Positions 1 through 6,142 are shown, numbered from the stretch's first letter. The stretch: 8,459 bases of DNA from JBAYVY01 sp041674345 (GCA_041674345.1 JBAYVY010000154.1:1-8459), one strand, 5' to 3'. Numbers and translations: made by a program. The notes: generated by a model not told the origin, from the sequence alone.

Positions 1-599
1 TCGTTGATGAATTGTTTGACCTTGCCGACGAACACTTTTTCATCCGGCAAGTCCTGGCTCAATCCGCCGACGCGCGTCCAGCTTGTCGTGAAGCGCGCCC
101 CGCAGATGTATTCGCAAATGTCATAGATGTTCTCGCGCTCGTTGAAGCCGTACAGAAACGCGGTCAGCGCCCCGACATCCATCGCCGCGGCTCCGACGCA
201 GAGCAGGTGATCCTGAATACGCGCCAGCTCGCCCATGATCGTCCGCAGCGCCGTGCAGCGCGGCGTGATCTGGATGCCGAACAACTTCTCCACCGCGTGA
301 TGCCAGACGATATTGTTGTGAATCGGCGAAACATAATTCATGCGGTCGGTGACGACGACGTACTGGTTGTAGTCGTGATGCTCACCGATCTTCTCAAAAC
401 CGGAGTGCAGATAGCCGATGTGCGGCACGGCACGGACGATGCGCTCACCGTCGAGTTCCAACACGATACGCAGCGTGGTGTGGGTGGCCGGGTGCTGCGG
501 GCCGAAGTTGAGCGTCCACCGGTCGCCGCGTTCAGGGCGGTCGGCAAGGTAGGGTGTTGTTTCGATATCGACATCGAGCGGTTTCAAATCATATGGCAT
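1..599 (-). CDS. nuoD: NADH-quinone oxidoreductase subunit D, N-terminal part (runs off the window)
   Basis: This is the 49-kDa-type subunit of respiratory complex I. It sits in the peripheral arm on the cytoplasmic face and helps form the quinone-binding pocket. Translating the minus strand from the ATG at 597-599 gives an uninterrupted N-terminal ~199 residues with family hallmarks: NFGPQHPATH near residue 31, HIGYLHSGFEK near 60, DRMNYVSP near 83, RTIMGELARIQDHLL, and FTTSWTRVGGL close to the window edge. The Gly-Pro-Gln-His-Pro-Ala-Thr-His segment is the classic complex I/hydrogenase large-subunit signature. The start has a GGGAG Shine-Dalgarno sequence 9 bases upstream. The gene continues past base 1, so about half of the usual ~400 residues is missing only because the window ends. 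A promoter candidate lies 35 bases upstream and the upstream neighbour is dnaA, so here nuoD does not follow nuoC directly. The family call is secure; the rest of any nuo operon would lie beyond base 1. Confidence 0.96.
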   Translation of the reverse strand, partial: MPYDLKPLDVDIETTPYLADRPERGDRWTLNFGPQHPATHTTLRIVLELDGERIVRAVPHIGYLHSGFEKIGEHHDYNQYVVVTDRMNYVSPIHNNIVWHHAVEKLFGIQITPRCTALRTIMGELARIQDHLLCVGAAAMDVGALTAFLYGFNERENIYDICEYICGARFTTSWTRVGGLSQDLPDEKVFVGKVKQFIN

Positions 600-633
600 G
601 GCGAGGAGCTCCCGCAGACAAAACAAGCCCTAA

Positions 634-662
634 AGTATAGAGTCAATCGCCATTTGCGTCGA
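634..662 (-). promoter_or_regulatory. Candidate sigma-70-type promoter of nuoD
   Basis: Read on the minus strand, TCGACG (657-662, 4 of 6 to TTGACA) is followed after exactly 17 bases by TATACT (634-639, 5 of 6 to TATAAT). Transcription would start near 627, leaving a leader of about 28 bases that contains the GGGAG ribosome binding site of nuoD. Spacing and position are good. The -35 is ordinary, and base-level matching alone cannot prove activity. Confidence 0.42.
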
Positions 663-1098
663 GACCGACAACGCAACCAGACATTTAAAAACATCGGTAC
701 ACAGGACCGCGGCGGCCGGCGGGCCTCGCTGCGGGCCTTCTTCTATTGAAAATAGAGATAACTCGTCTTCTTCGTAAGAAGCCCTGTTGGTTGGTGGAAA
801 ACACGGTGTGGGAGAGCGCAAGCATCGGTTCGATAGTCGGTTGCGCGACAATACAATATCTGAATCACTTGTCGGTAAACATGGCGGTCAAGAACGGCGA
901 ATGTCCGCTGATTGACGTCGAGTGGGTTTGGGGGATGCCAGCGGGTTGATCTATTGGATACAACTATCGGTTCCTGTCGGGTCGTCCACGGGTTTTCCAC
1001 CGCGTTGTGAACAGCCCCGGCCCCGGAAGTTGGAAGCACCGAAAAGGAGAAGGCGTAGAGGCAAGCGGAAATAACATGTGGGGGAGGTTTCGGTGGGA
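663..1098. other. Non-coding gap between dnaA and nuoD
   Basis: No convincing gene is seen in this stretch. The short open frames on either strand show no recognisable family. It is more AT-rich than the genes around it and holds two small perfect hairpins (732-746, loop GAA; 767-781, loop CGT). It also holds a 10-base inverted pair, GGTGGAAAAC at 793-802 and GTTTTCCACC at 992-1001, whose TTTTCCACC core matches the DnaA box TTATCCACA at 7 of 9 positions. A copy of the window's dispersed ACTTCCGGGG motif lies at 1015-1031 on the minus strand. There is no cluster of clear DnaA boxes, so I do not call an origin of replication. No T-tailed terminator for dnaA is obvious. Confidence 0.5.
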
Positions 1099-2487
1099 TC
1101 AGGTGCGCAGTTGGGCGTTGGTGGTGGTCAGGTCGCGGTCGAGGGTTTGCAGTTGGGCGGCGAAGTTGGGGTCGTCGTTGATGCGATCGGCGACGGTTTT
1201 GATCGCGTGCATGACGGTGGTGTGATCGCGCCCGCCGAAGTATCCGCCGATCTCTTCCAGGGAATAGGTCGTGCGTTGCCGGGCGAGGTACATGCAGACC
1301 TGTCGGGGGATGGTGATGGAGCGATGGCGGCGTTTGGACTGGAGGTCGGAGAGTTTCACGCCGAAAAAATCGGTCACGGCGTCGATGATGGTTTGAATCG
1401 ACATTTGCGGGCCGACGCCCCCGGAAGCGGGAGTATCGCCCAGCGCCTGCTGGGCCAGGTCCATCGTGATGGGCTGGCCGGTGAGCGCGGCGATGGACTG
1501 GATGCGGGTGATGGCGCCTTCGAGTTCGCGGGTGTTGGATTCGATGCGCGCGGCGATGTGGCAGACGACATCATCGGGGATGGTGATGCCGCGGATCGCG
1601 GCTTTTTTACGCACGATGGCGACGCGGGTTTCATAGCACGGCTTGTCGATGCGCGTGACCAGACCCCAGTTGAAGCGCGAGACCAGGCGTTCTTCAAGTT
1701 CGGGGATTTCATTCGGCGGCGAATCGCTGGAGAGGATGATCTGTTTACCGGCCTGGTGGAGGGAGTTGAAGGTGTGGAAGAACTCTTCCTGTGTGCGTTC
1801 GCGGTTGGCCAGGAAGTGAATGTCGTCGATGACGAGCATATCGACGTGGCGGTAGCGATGACGGAAGTCGTTCATGCGCCCGCTCTGCACGGCGTCGAGG
1901 AATTGATTCATGAATGTATCGCAGGAGAGATAGCAGATGCGCGCGCGGGGATTGTCAAGCAGAAGTTTTTGGCACGCGGCCTGGAGGAGATGCGTTTTGC
2001 CCAGCCCGACCCCGCCGTGGATGAACAGCGGGTTGTACGCCTTGCCGGGCTGCTGCGCGACGGCGATGGCGGCGGCGTGCGCGAGACGGTTGCCGGGGCC
2101 TTGGACGAAGTTGTCGAAGGAATAATCGGGCGAGAGGAGAATCTGATCGGGGGTTTCGTCAGGATCGTTGGGGGGACCGTTGGCGGGGGCAATAAATTGC
2201 CCCCGCCGGGTATCGGAAGCGGCGGCGCGGGGCAACTGGCCGTCGCCATCGACGAAGCGGACGGTGAGCAGCGCGCCCGATGCGTGTTGGGCGGCTTCGT
2301 TGAAGGTATCGACGCATCGGCCGGCGAGGTATTGACGTTGGACGTCGTTGGCGACGCGGATTTGGAGGATGCCGCCGTCGATCCAGAGGGGTTCGAGTTC
2401 CTCGAACCACTGGCGGCAGATGTCGCTGTGGTGTTGGCGCAGATAGCTGAGCATCGCGCGCCAGAGGGCGGGGTCGGGAGTGGACAT
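1099..2487 (-). CDS. dnaA: Chromosomal replication initiator protein DnaA
   Basis: DnaA is an AAA+ ATPase that binds DnaA boxes at the origin, melts the DNA and loads the replicative helicase; it also regulates transcription. The 462-residue product has the usual four-part build. Domain I is a helical N-terminus (1-80), followed by a short linker. The AAA+ domain has Walker A GGVGLGKT at 158-165, Walker B LVIDDIH with D221/D222, sensor 1 ILSSDSPP near 251, the box VII arginine region (EERLVSRF, 266-272) and the sensor 2 arginine in NTRELEGAI (R320). Domain IV carries the DNA-binding signature GRDHTTVMHA at 419-428. I chose the ATG at 2485-2487 because GGAAGA (2497-2502) lies 9 bases upstream. 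The frame stays open to 2592, but the extra residues are not DnaA-like. Length is normal for the family and all key residues are intact. Confidence 0.97.
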   Translation of the reverse strand: MSTPDPALWRAMLSYLRQHHSDICRQWFEELEPLWIDGGILQIRVANDVQRQYLAGRCVDTFNEAAQHASGALLTVRFVDGDGQLPRAAASDTRRGQFIAPANGPPNDPDETPDQILLSPDYSFDNFVQGPGNRLAHAAAIAVAQQPGKAYNPLFIHGGVGLGKTHLLQAACQKLLLDNPRARICYLSCDTFMNQFLDAVQSGRMNDFRHRYRHVDMLVIDDIHFLANRERTQEEFFHTFNSLHQAGKQIILSSDSPPNEIPELEERLVSRFNWGLVTRIDKPCYETRVAIVRKKAAIRGITIPDDVVCHIAARIESNTRELEGAITRIQSIAALTGQPITMDLAQQALGDTPASGGVGPQMSIQTIIDAVTDFFGVKLSDLQSKRRHRSITIPRQVCMYLARQRTTYSLEEIGGYFGGRDHTTVMHAIKTVADRINDDPNFAAQLQTLDRDLTTTNAQLRT

Positions 2488-2539
2488 AAATACCATTCTT
2501 CCAAAGCCGGTCGGCTTGAAGATGAAATTGCGTTCAGGT

Positions 2540-2548
2540 TGTGGATTC
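2540..2548 (-). promoter_or_regulatory. Single DnaA-box-like site in the dnaA leader
   Basis: The minus strand reads GAATCCACA, 7 of 9 to the DnaA box TTATCCACA, with the TCCACA core intact. It lies between the predicted dnaA promoter and the dnaA start codon, a position that could support autoregulation by DnaA. A lone 7-of-9 match can easily occur by chance. Confidence 0.2.
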
Positions 2549-2609
2549 GACACGCGGCACATCCGGTGCGCCACCACGCCGCGCTCCGTCACGGTAATCG
2601 GACACGATC

Positions 2610-2638
2610 AAACTACGGGCGCGCGGGGCTGGTGTCAA
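2610..2638 (-). promoter_or_regulatory. Candidate dnaA promoter with a perfect -35
   Basis: On the minus strand a perfect TTGACA (2633-2638) is followed, after a 17-base GC-rich spacer, by TAGTTT (2610-2615, 3 of 6 to TATAAT). Transcription would begin near 2603, giving a leader of about 115 bases before the dnaA ATG. It lies in the 180-base gap between the membrane-protein stop and dnaA, which suggests dnaA has its own promoter. The weak -10 limits confidence. Confidence 0.4.
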
Positions 2639-2667
2639 TGGGATTTTCGCGCGAAGCGCCACAGGAA

Positions 2668-3276
2668 TCATCCCGCGGCTTTGAGGACGTCGATCACCCA
2701 CGGGGGCGTGTCGGCGATGAACGCGCGCAGCGTTTTGCGGCTGCGGAGATAAAACCACGCCATACCGCCCTGGAAAATAATGGTGGCGGGGATCAGCGAT
2801 GCGTAAACGATCAGGGAAAGGGTTTGCTCCAGATCGGCGATTTGTTTGCCCACGTCGCCGACTTCGATGAGTTCTTGCAAATGAGGATCGGAGCCGCCGG
2901 CGATAAAGATCAGTTGCCAACAGGCGTAGAGAATGATGATGATGCCGAACGAGGCCTGATTGGCGGCGAGCATGGACAGGCCCCGCTCGTCCAGTTGTTT
3001 GACGCGGTTGCGCCCGTGGAACTCGACGAACGCAACAGTGCCCAGCACAAGCACCGCGAGAATCGACAGCGGATCGAAGAGTACGATCAACATGCTCAGC
3101 GCGGCGAGGATCGTGGCGGACCAGCCGTTGAACGTCGCCAGGCCGCACACCCGGTCGATACGCTTGCGACGAACGCGGGCGTCTTTGATCTGTTGACGCG
3201 ACGCTTCGTCCAGCGACCCCGCCCCCGGAAGTTGGGTTCCCGGAAGTTGTGACATGGATGTGGGAGCGGTGGTCAT
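2668..3276 (-). CDS. Hypothetical four-helix membrane protein
   Basis: I do not recognise a named family. The 202-residue product has a hydrophilic, basic N-terminal region (residues 27-45, with a KDARVRRKR stretch). Four hydrophobic segments follow, at about 50-67, 69-86, 105-126 and 151-175, so it is very likely an inner-membrane protein. A loop of ~25 residues between helices 3 and 4 is acidic and could be a short amphipathic or coiled segment. The C-terminus (176-202) is soluble and starts with the positive YLRSRKTLR, consistent with a cytoplasmic end. The start at 3274-3276 has no strong Shine-Dalgarno; a second ATG at 3253-3255 is possible. Residues 9-20 contain a repeated QLPG whose DNA is two copies of the window's dispersed ACTTCCGGG motif. 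It lies upstream of dnaA on the same strand and diverges from slyD. I saw no clear promoter for either gene in the 3277-3401 gap. Confidence 0.82.
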   Translation of the reverse strand: MTTAPTSMSQLPGTQLPGAGSLDEASRQQIKDARVRRKRIDRVCGLATFNGWSATILAALSMLIVLFDPLSILAVLVLGTVAFVEFHGRNRVKQLDERGLSMLAANQASFGIIIILYACWQLIFIAGGSDPHLQELIEVGDVGKQIADLEQTLSLIVYASLIPATIIFQGGMAWFYLRSRKTLRAFIADTPPWVIDVLKAAG

Positions 3277-3401
3277 GGGTTTATCCCGACGAGCCGGCGT
3301 CGATGTTCATGGGTGATGTTATCGGCAATTTTCGGCTCCGGCTCGCTTTTCCTGGACAAAAGACTTCGCTACCCTGTCACGGTTTGACATAAAGGAATCC
3401 C

Positions 3402-3884
3402 ATGAAAATCGCCGATCAGACCGTCGTACTCATCAACTACACGCTGACCAACAACGACGGCGAAATCATCGACAGTTCGCAAGGTCGCTCGCCGCTGGCG
3501 TACCTGCACGGGGCGGGGAACATCATTCCGGGATTGGAAAACGCGCTGATCGGCAAAGACATCGGCGAGGAATTGACCGTCACCATTCCGCCCGCCGAAG
3601 CATATGGCGAACTGGACCCCGAAATGATTCAGCCCGTGCCGCGCGATCGTTTCGGCGGGGTGGAAACCATCGAGATCGGCATGCAGTTCCAGGCCAACAC
3701 GCCCCAGGGACCGCGCATCGTCCGCGTCGTCGCCGTGGACGACGCCAACGTCACCATCGACGCCAATCACCCCCTCGCCGGCCAGACGCTGAACTTCGCC
3801 GTCAGCATCGTCGGCATCCGCCAGGCCACGCCCGAAGAATTGTCGCACGGCCACGTCCATGGACCGGACGGACATCATCATTGA
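3402..3884 (+). CDS. slyD: FKBP-type peptidyl-prolyl cis-trans isomerase, SlyD-like
   Basis: This is a cytoplasmic prolyl isomerase and folding helper. SlyD proteins can also bind nickel and assist hydrogenase or other metalloenzyme maturation. The 160-residue sequence follows the SlyD plan. The FKBP half (1-70) contains the IDSSQGRSPLAYLHG and IIPGLENALIG segments. The inserted chaperone domain (about 71-125) begins at AYGELDPEM and contains FGGVETIEIG. The FKBP fold closes at NHPLAGQTLNFAV (122-134). The last 12 residues hold six histidines, ending HGHVHGPDGHHH, a shorter version of the metal-binding tail of E. coli SlyD. It has no signal peptide. AAGGA (3392-3396) lies 5 bases before the ATG. 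It appears to be a single-gene unit, with a long palindrome beginning at its stop codon. The family call is firm; metal binding is inferred from the tail. Confidence 0.95.
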   Translation: MKIADQTVVLINYTLTNNDGEIIDSSQGRSPLAYLHGAGNIIPGLENALIGKDIGEELTVTIPPAEAYGELDPEMIQPVPRDRFGGVETIEIGMQFQANTPQGPRIVRVVAVDDANVTIDANHPLAGQTLNFAVSIVGIRQATPEELSHGHVHGPDGHHH

Positions 3885-4030
3885 TTGGATGATTGGGGTG
3901 ATGCAAGAAAGCATGCGAGAAGCTGTTGATCGACGGTCGGTCCCGCGGCTTGCGGAAAATCGCCACTCCCGCAAGCCGCAGGACGCAAGCCCTTCTCACA
4001 CGCTTTTCTACATCACCCAATCACCAAATC
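3884..4030. repeat. ~147-bp imperfect palindrome between slyD and the HATPase-PilZ gene
   Basis: The outer arms, about 3884-3922 and 3992-4030, are inverted copies matching at roughly 31 of 39 positions (for example TGATTGGGGTGATG against CATCACCCAATCA). At the centre an 11-base perfect stem, GCGGCTTGCGG (3945-3955) with CCGCAAGCCGC (3969-3979), encloses a 13-base loop. The left arm starts within the slyD stop codon. No T-run follows the stem, so it is not a textbook terminator. It could be a MITE-like or REP-like mobile remnant, a long RNA hairpin, or a factor-dependent termination region. Confidence 0.6.
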
Positions 4031-4060
4031 TTACTTAACCTCCCGCCCCGTTTTGCCGAC

Positions 4061-4906
4061 ATGTTCTTTATGAGCGAAGGCAAGGGGGTCATCTCGTCCG
4101 ATCAGCCCGCGCAGCGACCGGCTCCCAGCCAGTCCGCCGCGAGCGAACATTTGCGCATTCTGTCCCGCCCCGATTGGGTCGAGCCGGTCGTCATGTTCCT
4201 CAAGGAAAAAGCCCTGACCGCCGGCGTGTGCGACACCGTCACCGCCGATCGTCTGGTCGTCGCCCTCACCGAAGCCATCACCAACGCCATCGTCCACGGC
4301 AATTACGAACTGTCCAGCGAACTGAAAAACCGCGGTGACGGCTCGTTCAAAAAAGAACTCGACGCCCGCGTCACTCATCCCGATTACACCGGCCGCGTCG
4401 TCGATATCCGTGTCGAATATCGCGCCGACCGATGCACCTGGGTCATCCGCGATCAGGGACAGGGCTTCGATTTCCGCAAGGCGCTCAAACGCGCCGAGTC
4501 CGACGACCCGATGGAACTGCTCGCCGCCGGTCGCGGCATCACGATCATGCGCGCGTTCGTCGATGAAATCGACTGGGCCGAGGACGGCCGCGAAGTCCAC
4601 CTCGCCCTCCATTTCGACAAGGGCATCGAACAACGCAAACATCGCCGCATCCCTTATTCCGCTTCCATCGCGCTGACCGTCAATCCCGTCGATCCGCCCC
4701 ACGTCGCCATCGCGCGCAACCTCTCGGTCAGCGGCATCGCCTGCGTCATGGATCATGCGCTGCCCGTCGGCTCACGCGTCCAGGTCACGCTCAACGTCAT
4801 CGACCCCGACTCCGCCGTCATGCCCGGCTCCATCGTCCGCTGCCGACCCATCAACGACCCCTACTTCGACCTCGGCATCCGGTTCGACGACCCCGCCGAG
4901 GAATAA
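4061..4906 (+). CDS. Anti-sigma-type HATPase domain fused to a PilZ domain
   Basis: The 281-residue product has two signalling modules. Residues ~30-185 form a GHKL/HATPase fold of the RsbW/SpoIIAB type. The N-box is EAITNAIVHGN (E71, N75, N81), the G1 box is DQGQGFD (131-137), and the G2-like box is GRGITIMR (157-164). Such proteins bind ATP and reversibly sequester or phosphorylate partners in partner-switching systems. Residues ~188-280 form a PilZ domain with both c-di-GMP binding motifs, RKHRR (192-196, RxxxR) and NLSVSG (220-225, N/DxSxxG). An insert near 84-108 lengthens the ATP-lid side. I chose the ATG at 4061. A second at 4070 is equally possible because neither has a Shine-Dalgarno; the frame is open upstream but only through palindrome sequence. 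No anti-anti-sigma or sigma gene is adjacent. Domain calls are secure; a c-di-GMP-controlled switch is my inference. Confidence 0.92.
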   Translation: MFFMSEGKGVISSDQPAQRPAPSQSAASEHLRILSRPDWVEPVVMFLKEKALTAGVCDTVTADRLVVALTEAITNAIVHGNYELSSELKNRGDGSFKKELDARVTHPDYTGRVVDIRVEYRADRCTWVIRDQGQGFDFRKALKRAESDDPMELLAAGRGITIMRAFVDEIDWAEDGREVHLALHFDKGIEQRKHRRIPYSASIALTVNPVDPPHVAIARNLSVSGIACVMDHALPVGSRVQVTLNVIDPDSAVMPGSIVRCRPINDPYFDLGIRFDDPAEE

Positions 4907-4945
4907 CGCCTCACGCCGCGATACCTCCCCTCCTGTCATTTGGGC

Positions 4946-4974
4946 TTGCCTCCACGCCTTTCCTCTGTCATAAC
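4946..4974 (+). promoter_or_regulatory. Candidate promoter for a leaderless SET-gene transcript
   Basis: TTGCCT (4946-4951, 4 of 6) and CATAAC (4969-4974, 4 of 6) are separated by 17 bases. A start 7 bases after the -10 falls at or next to the A of the SET-gene ATG (4981). No Shine-Dalgarno precedes that ATG, which agrees with a leaderless message. Both hexamers are only moderate matches. Confidence 0.3.
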
Positions 4975-4980
4975 ATTCCC

Positions 4981-5451
4981 ATGTCCCACGCCCTCGAACA
5001 CCGTGACGTCCGCCGCCAAACCTCCCCCCTCCACGGCACCGGCGTCTTCACCCTCCGCCCCTTCACCCAAGGCGAACCCGTCTTCACCTTCGAGGGCCCG
5101 TCAATCGCCGCCGCCGATGTCCGCGACGACATGCGCGTCATGCAAATCGCCGCCGACCAATATCTCGTCGAAGACCCCGCCGCCGATTACATCGAAAACT
5201 ACGTCAACCACTCCTGCAACCCCAACCTCGGCTTCACCACCGGCTCAACAACTTTGCACGCCCTGCGCGACATCGCCCCCCACGAAGAACTCACCTGGGA
5301 TTACTCCACCAGCATCAACGACCCCGGCTGGTCGATCCCCTGCCGCTGCAACTCCCCCCACTGCCGCGGAAACATCCAATCCTTCCAAGACCTGCCGCCC
5401 CACATCCAACAACAACTCCACCCGATCACCCTGTCCTACTTACGCCCATAA
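4981..5451 (+). CDS. Small SET-domain protein methyltransferase
   Basis: SET domains transfer a methyl group from S-adenosylmethionine to lysine side chains. The 156-residue protein is essentially a bare SET plus post-SET unit. An N-terminal SET strand region (HGTGVFTLRPFTQGEPVF, 18-35) is followed by the cofactor and pseudoknot motif NHSCNPN (76-82) and the catalytic-tyrosine motif ELTWDYS (103-109, Y108). The zinc-binding post-SET knuckle CRCNSPHC (C121, C123, C128) would be completed by C79. All key residues are intact, so activity is plausible. It is cytoplasmic, with no signal peptide. The target is unknown; bacterial SET proteins are often thought to modify ribosomal, nucleoid or host proteins, and nothing here shows which. 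There is no Shine-Dalgarno and possibly a leaderless mRNA. The stop codon overlaps the first hairpin of the downstream repeats, which may end transcription against the convergent RAYT. Confidence 0.93.
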   Translation: MSHALEHRDVRRQTSPLHGTGVFTLRPFTQGEPVFTFEGPSIAAADVRDDMRVMQIAADQYLVEDPAADYIENYVNHSCNPNLGFTTGSTTLHALRDIAPHEELTWDYSTSINDPGWSIPCRCNSPHCRGNIQSFQDLPPHIQQQLHPITLSYLRP

Positions 5452-5476
5452 AGCCGCCCCCGCCGGTCGCGGTCTT
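5450..5476. repeat. REP-like hairpin 1, partly degenerate
   Basis: This copy reads AAAGCCGC, a C-rich middle, then GGTCGCGGTCTT. The right arm matches the other hairpins, but the left arm has drifted, so only the outer CCGC/GCGG still pairs well. It has the same orientation as hairpin 2 and begins inside the SET gene's stop codon. Confidence 0.6.
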
Positions 5477-5477
5477 C

Positions 5478-5568
5478 CACAAAGCCGCCACCGCTGGTGG
5501 CGGTCTTCCGTACCCCGCGAGCGTCCAATCATACCCACGCTTTTCCAACTCCCCAAGACCGCGACCAC
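5478..5568 (+). repeat. 91-bp direct repeat, copy A
   Basis: This is identical to 6143-6233 except at one base (C at 5545, A at 6210), 665 bases apart in the same orientation. It includes hairpin 2 (5481-5507: CCGCCACC, loop GCT, GGTGGCGG, with AAAG and TCTT outer ends). A ~45-base unpaired stretch follows, then the left arm of hairpin 3. Copies A and B lie on either side of the RAYT gene. Confidence 0.92.
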
Positions 5569-5590
5569 GTCCGGGGGCGGTCGCGGCTTT
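5555..5590 (+). repeat. REP-like hairpin 3; possible terminator of the SET gene
   Basis: An 8-base perfect stem, CCGCGACC with GGTCGCGG, encloses a 12-base loop that ends in CCGGGGGC. The outer ends, AAGA and CTTT, place it in the opposite orientation to hairpin 2, so 2 and 3 form an inverted pair like a BIME. On the plus strand the stem is followed by CTTTGTTTT, so it could also stop SET-gene transcripts. Confidence 0.8.
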
Positions 5591-5593
5591 GTT

Positions 5594-5645
5594 TTACTTC
5601 CGGGAATTACTTCCGGGAATTACTTCCGGGGGTTACTTCCGGGGG
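5594..5645 (+). repeat. 13-bp tandem array (4 units) made of the RAYT gene's 3' end
   Basis: There are four contiguous 13-base units: TTACTTCCGGGAA twice, then TTACTTCCGGGGG twice. On the minus strand the unit at 5633-5645 encodes the last residues Pro-Arg-Lys and the TAA stop of the RAYT gene. The other three units lie just past the stop, each bringing another AAGTAA. The array therefore looks like slippage or copying of the gene's tail. Confidence 0.95.
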
Positions 5646-6124
5646 TTATGTCGCTCAATGTACGCCACCAAATTCTCCCAATGTTCCGCATCCTCAACAA
5701 ACTCCAACCATCTCCCCCTGCACCACACCGGCCCTTCATGCGTCGTCTGCCGATGCACCGCTTTCGTCGTCTGATCCGCCAGCCACTTGGTCGTGTTCTC
5801 GATGTCCCGCGTCGTGTACGTCAACAGCGCATGAACGTGTGTTTCGCACACCGTCATCGCCTCGATCCGCCAATCCGATTTCGCTTCGCATTCGTGTAAC
5901 GCCGCCTCCACCACCGCTTGCATCCGCTCATCCAGCCGCATCGGCGGATGCGTCATGCGCTCCTCCGCCATCCGCCATCGCACCGCGTCCCCCTCATGCA
6001 AAACGTGTGGCTCGATGTACCCGATCTCCGCATCCCACGCCGACGACCAATGCCCGCGCTCATCCCCCGGCAACCACAACCCGTACCCCGATTTCACCCA
6101 GTGATACCCCAACGTCCGCCCCAT
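5633..6124 (-). CDS. REP-associated tyrosine transposase (RAYT, Y1/HUH family)
   Basis: RAYTs are single-copy, domesticated relatives of IS200/IS605 transposases that nick single-stranded DNA at REP hairpins through a tyrosine. The 163-residue product starts at the ATG 6122-6124, with AAAGGGG (6132-6138) 7 bases upstream; an in-frame upstream extension is encoded by repeat DNA and rejected. Visible features are GYGLWLPGDERGHW (13-26), the HUH metal motif THVHAL (95-100: H96, H98), a WCRGRWLEFVED segment (134-145), and the tyrosine motif AYIERHNP (154-161) with Y155 as the likely nucleophile. In many RAYTs this motif is YIxxNP; here one extra residue puts His159, not Asn, at the +4 position. 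The gene lies between two copies of a 91-bp repeat rich in REP-like hairpins and ends inside a 13-bp tandem array. All catalytic residues seem present, so it may be active. Confidence 0.94.
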   Translation of the reverse strand: MGRTLGYHWVKSGYGLWLPGDERGHWSSAWDAEIGYIEPHVLHEGDAVRWRMAEERMTHPPMRLDERMQAVVEAALHECEAKSDWRIEAMTVCETHVHALLTYTTRDIENTTKWLADQTTKAVHRQTTHEGPVWCRGRWLEFVEDAEHWENLVAYIERHNPRK

Positions 6125-6142
6125 GATGATTCCCCTTTCTTT

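Noticed and set aside
12..749. A 245-codon plus-strand open frame at the left end
   Set aside because: It lies opposite nuoD, whose minus-strand translation carries complex I signatures.
743..1039. A 98-codon minus-strand open frame between dnaA and nuoD
   Set aside because: It has no recognisable motif, no ribosome binding site that I can see, and ordinary chance composition.
663..1098. Origin of replication beside dnaA
   Set aside because: There are no good DnaA boxes (only 7-of-9 matches) and no clear box cluster with an unwinding element. Adjacency to dnaA alone is not enough.
1078..3252. A 724-codon plus-strand open frame across dnaA and the membrane-protein gene
   Set aside because: It is antisense to a certain dnaA and to a membrane protein with clear helices. 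Its Gly/Asp/Glu/Val-rich composition is typical of a high-GC shadow frame and no domain is seen.
3945..3979. Intrinsic terminator of slyD
   Set aside because: The stem is strong, but no T-run follows on the plus strand and it sits 60 bases past the stop within a longer palindrome, so I list it as part of the repeat only.
4031..4756. A 241-codon minus-strand open frame
   Set aside because: It is opposite the HATPase-PilZ gene, which has intact motifs of both domains.
4940..6126. Long plus-strand open frames (4940-5899 and 5497-6126) over the SET gene and the RAYT
   Set aside because: They are rich in Pro, Ser and Thr from frame-shifted reading, run through hairpin repeats, and overlap well-supported genes.
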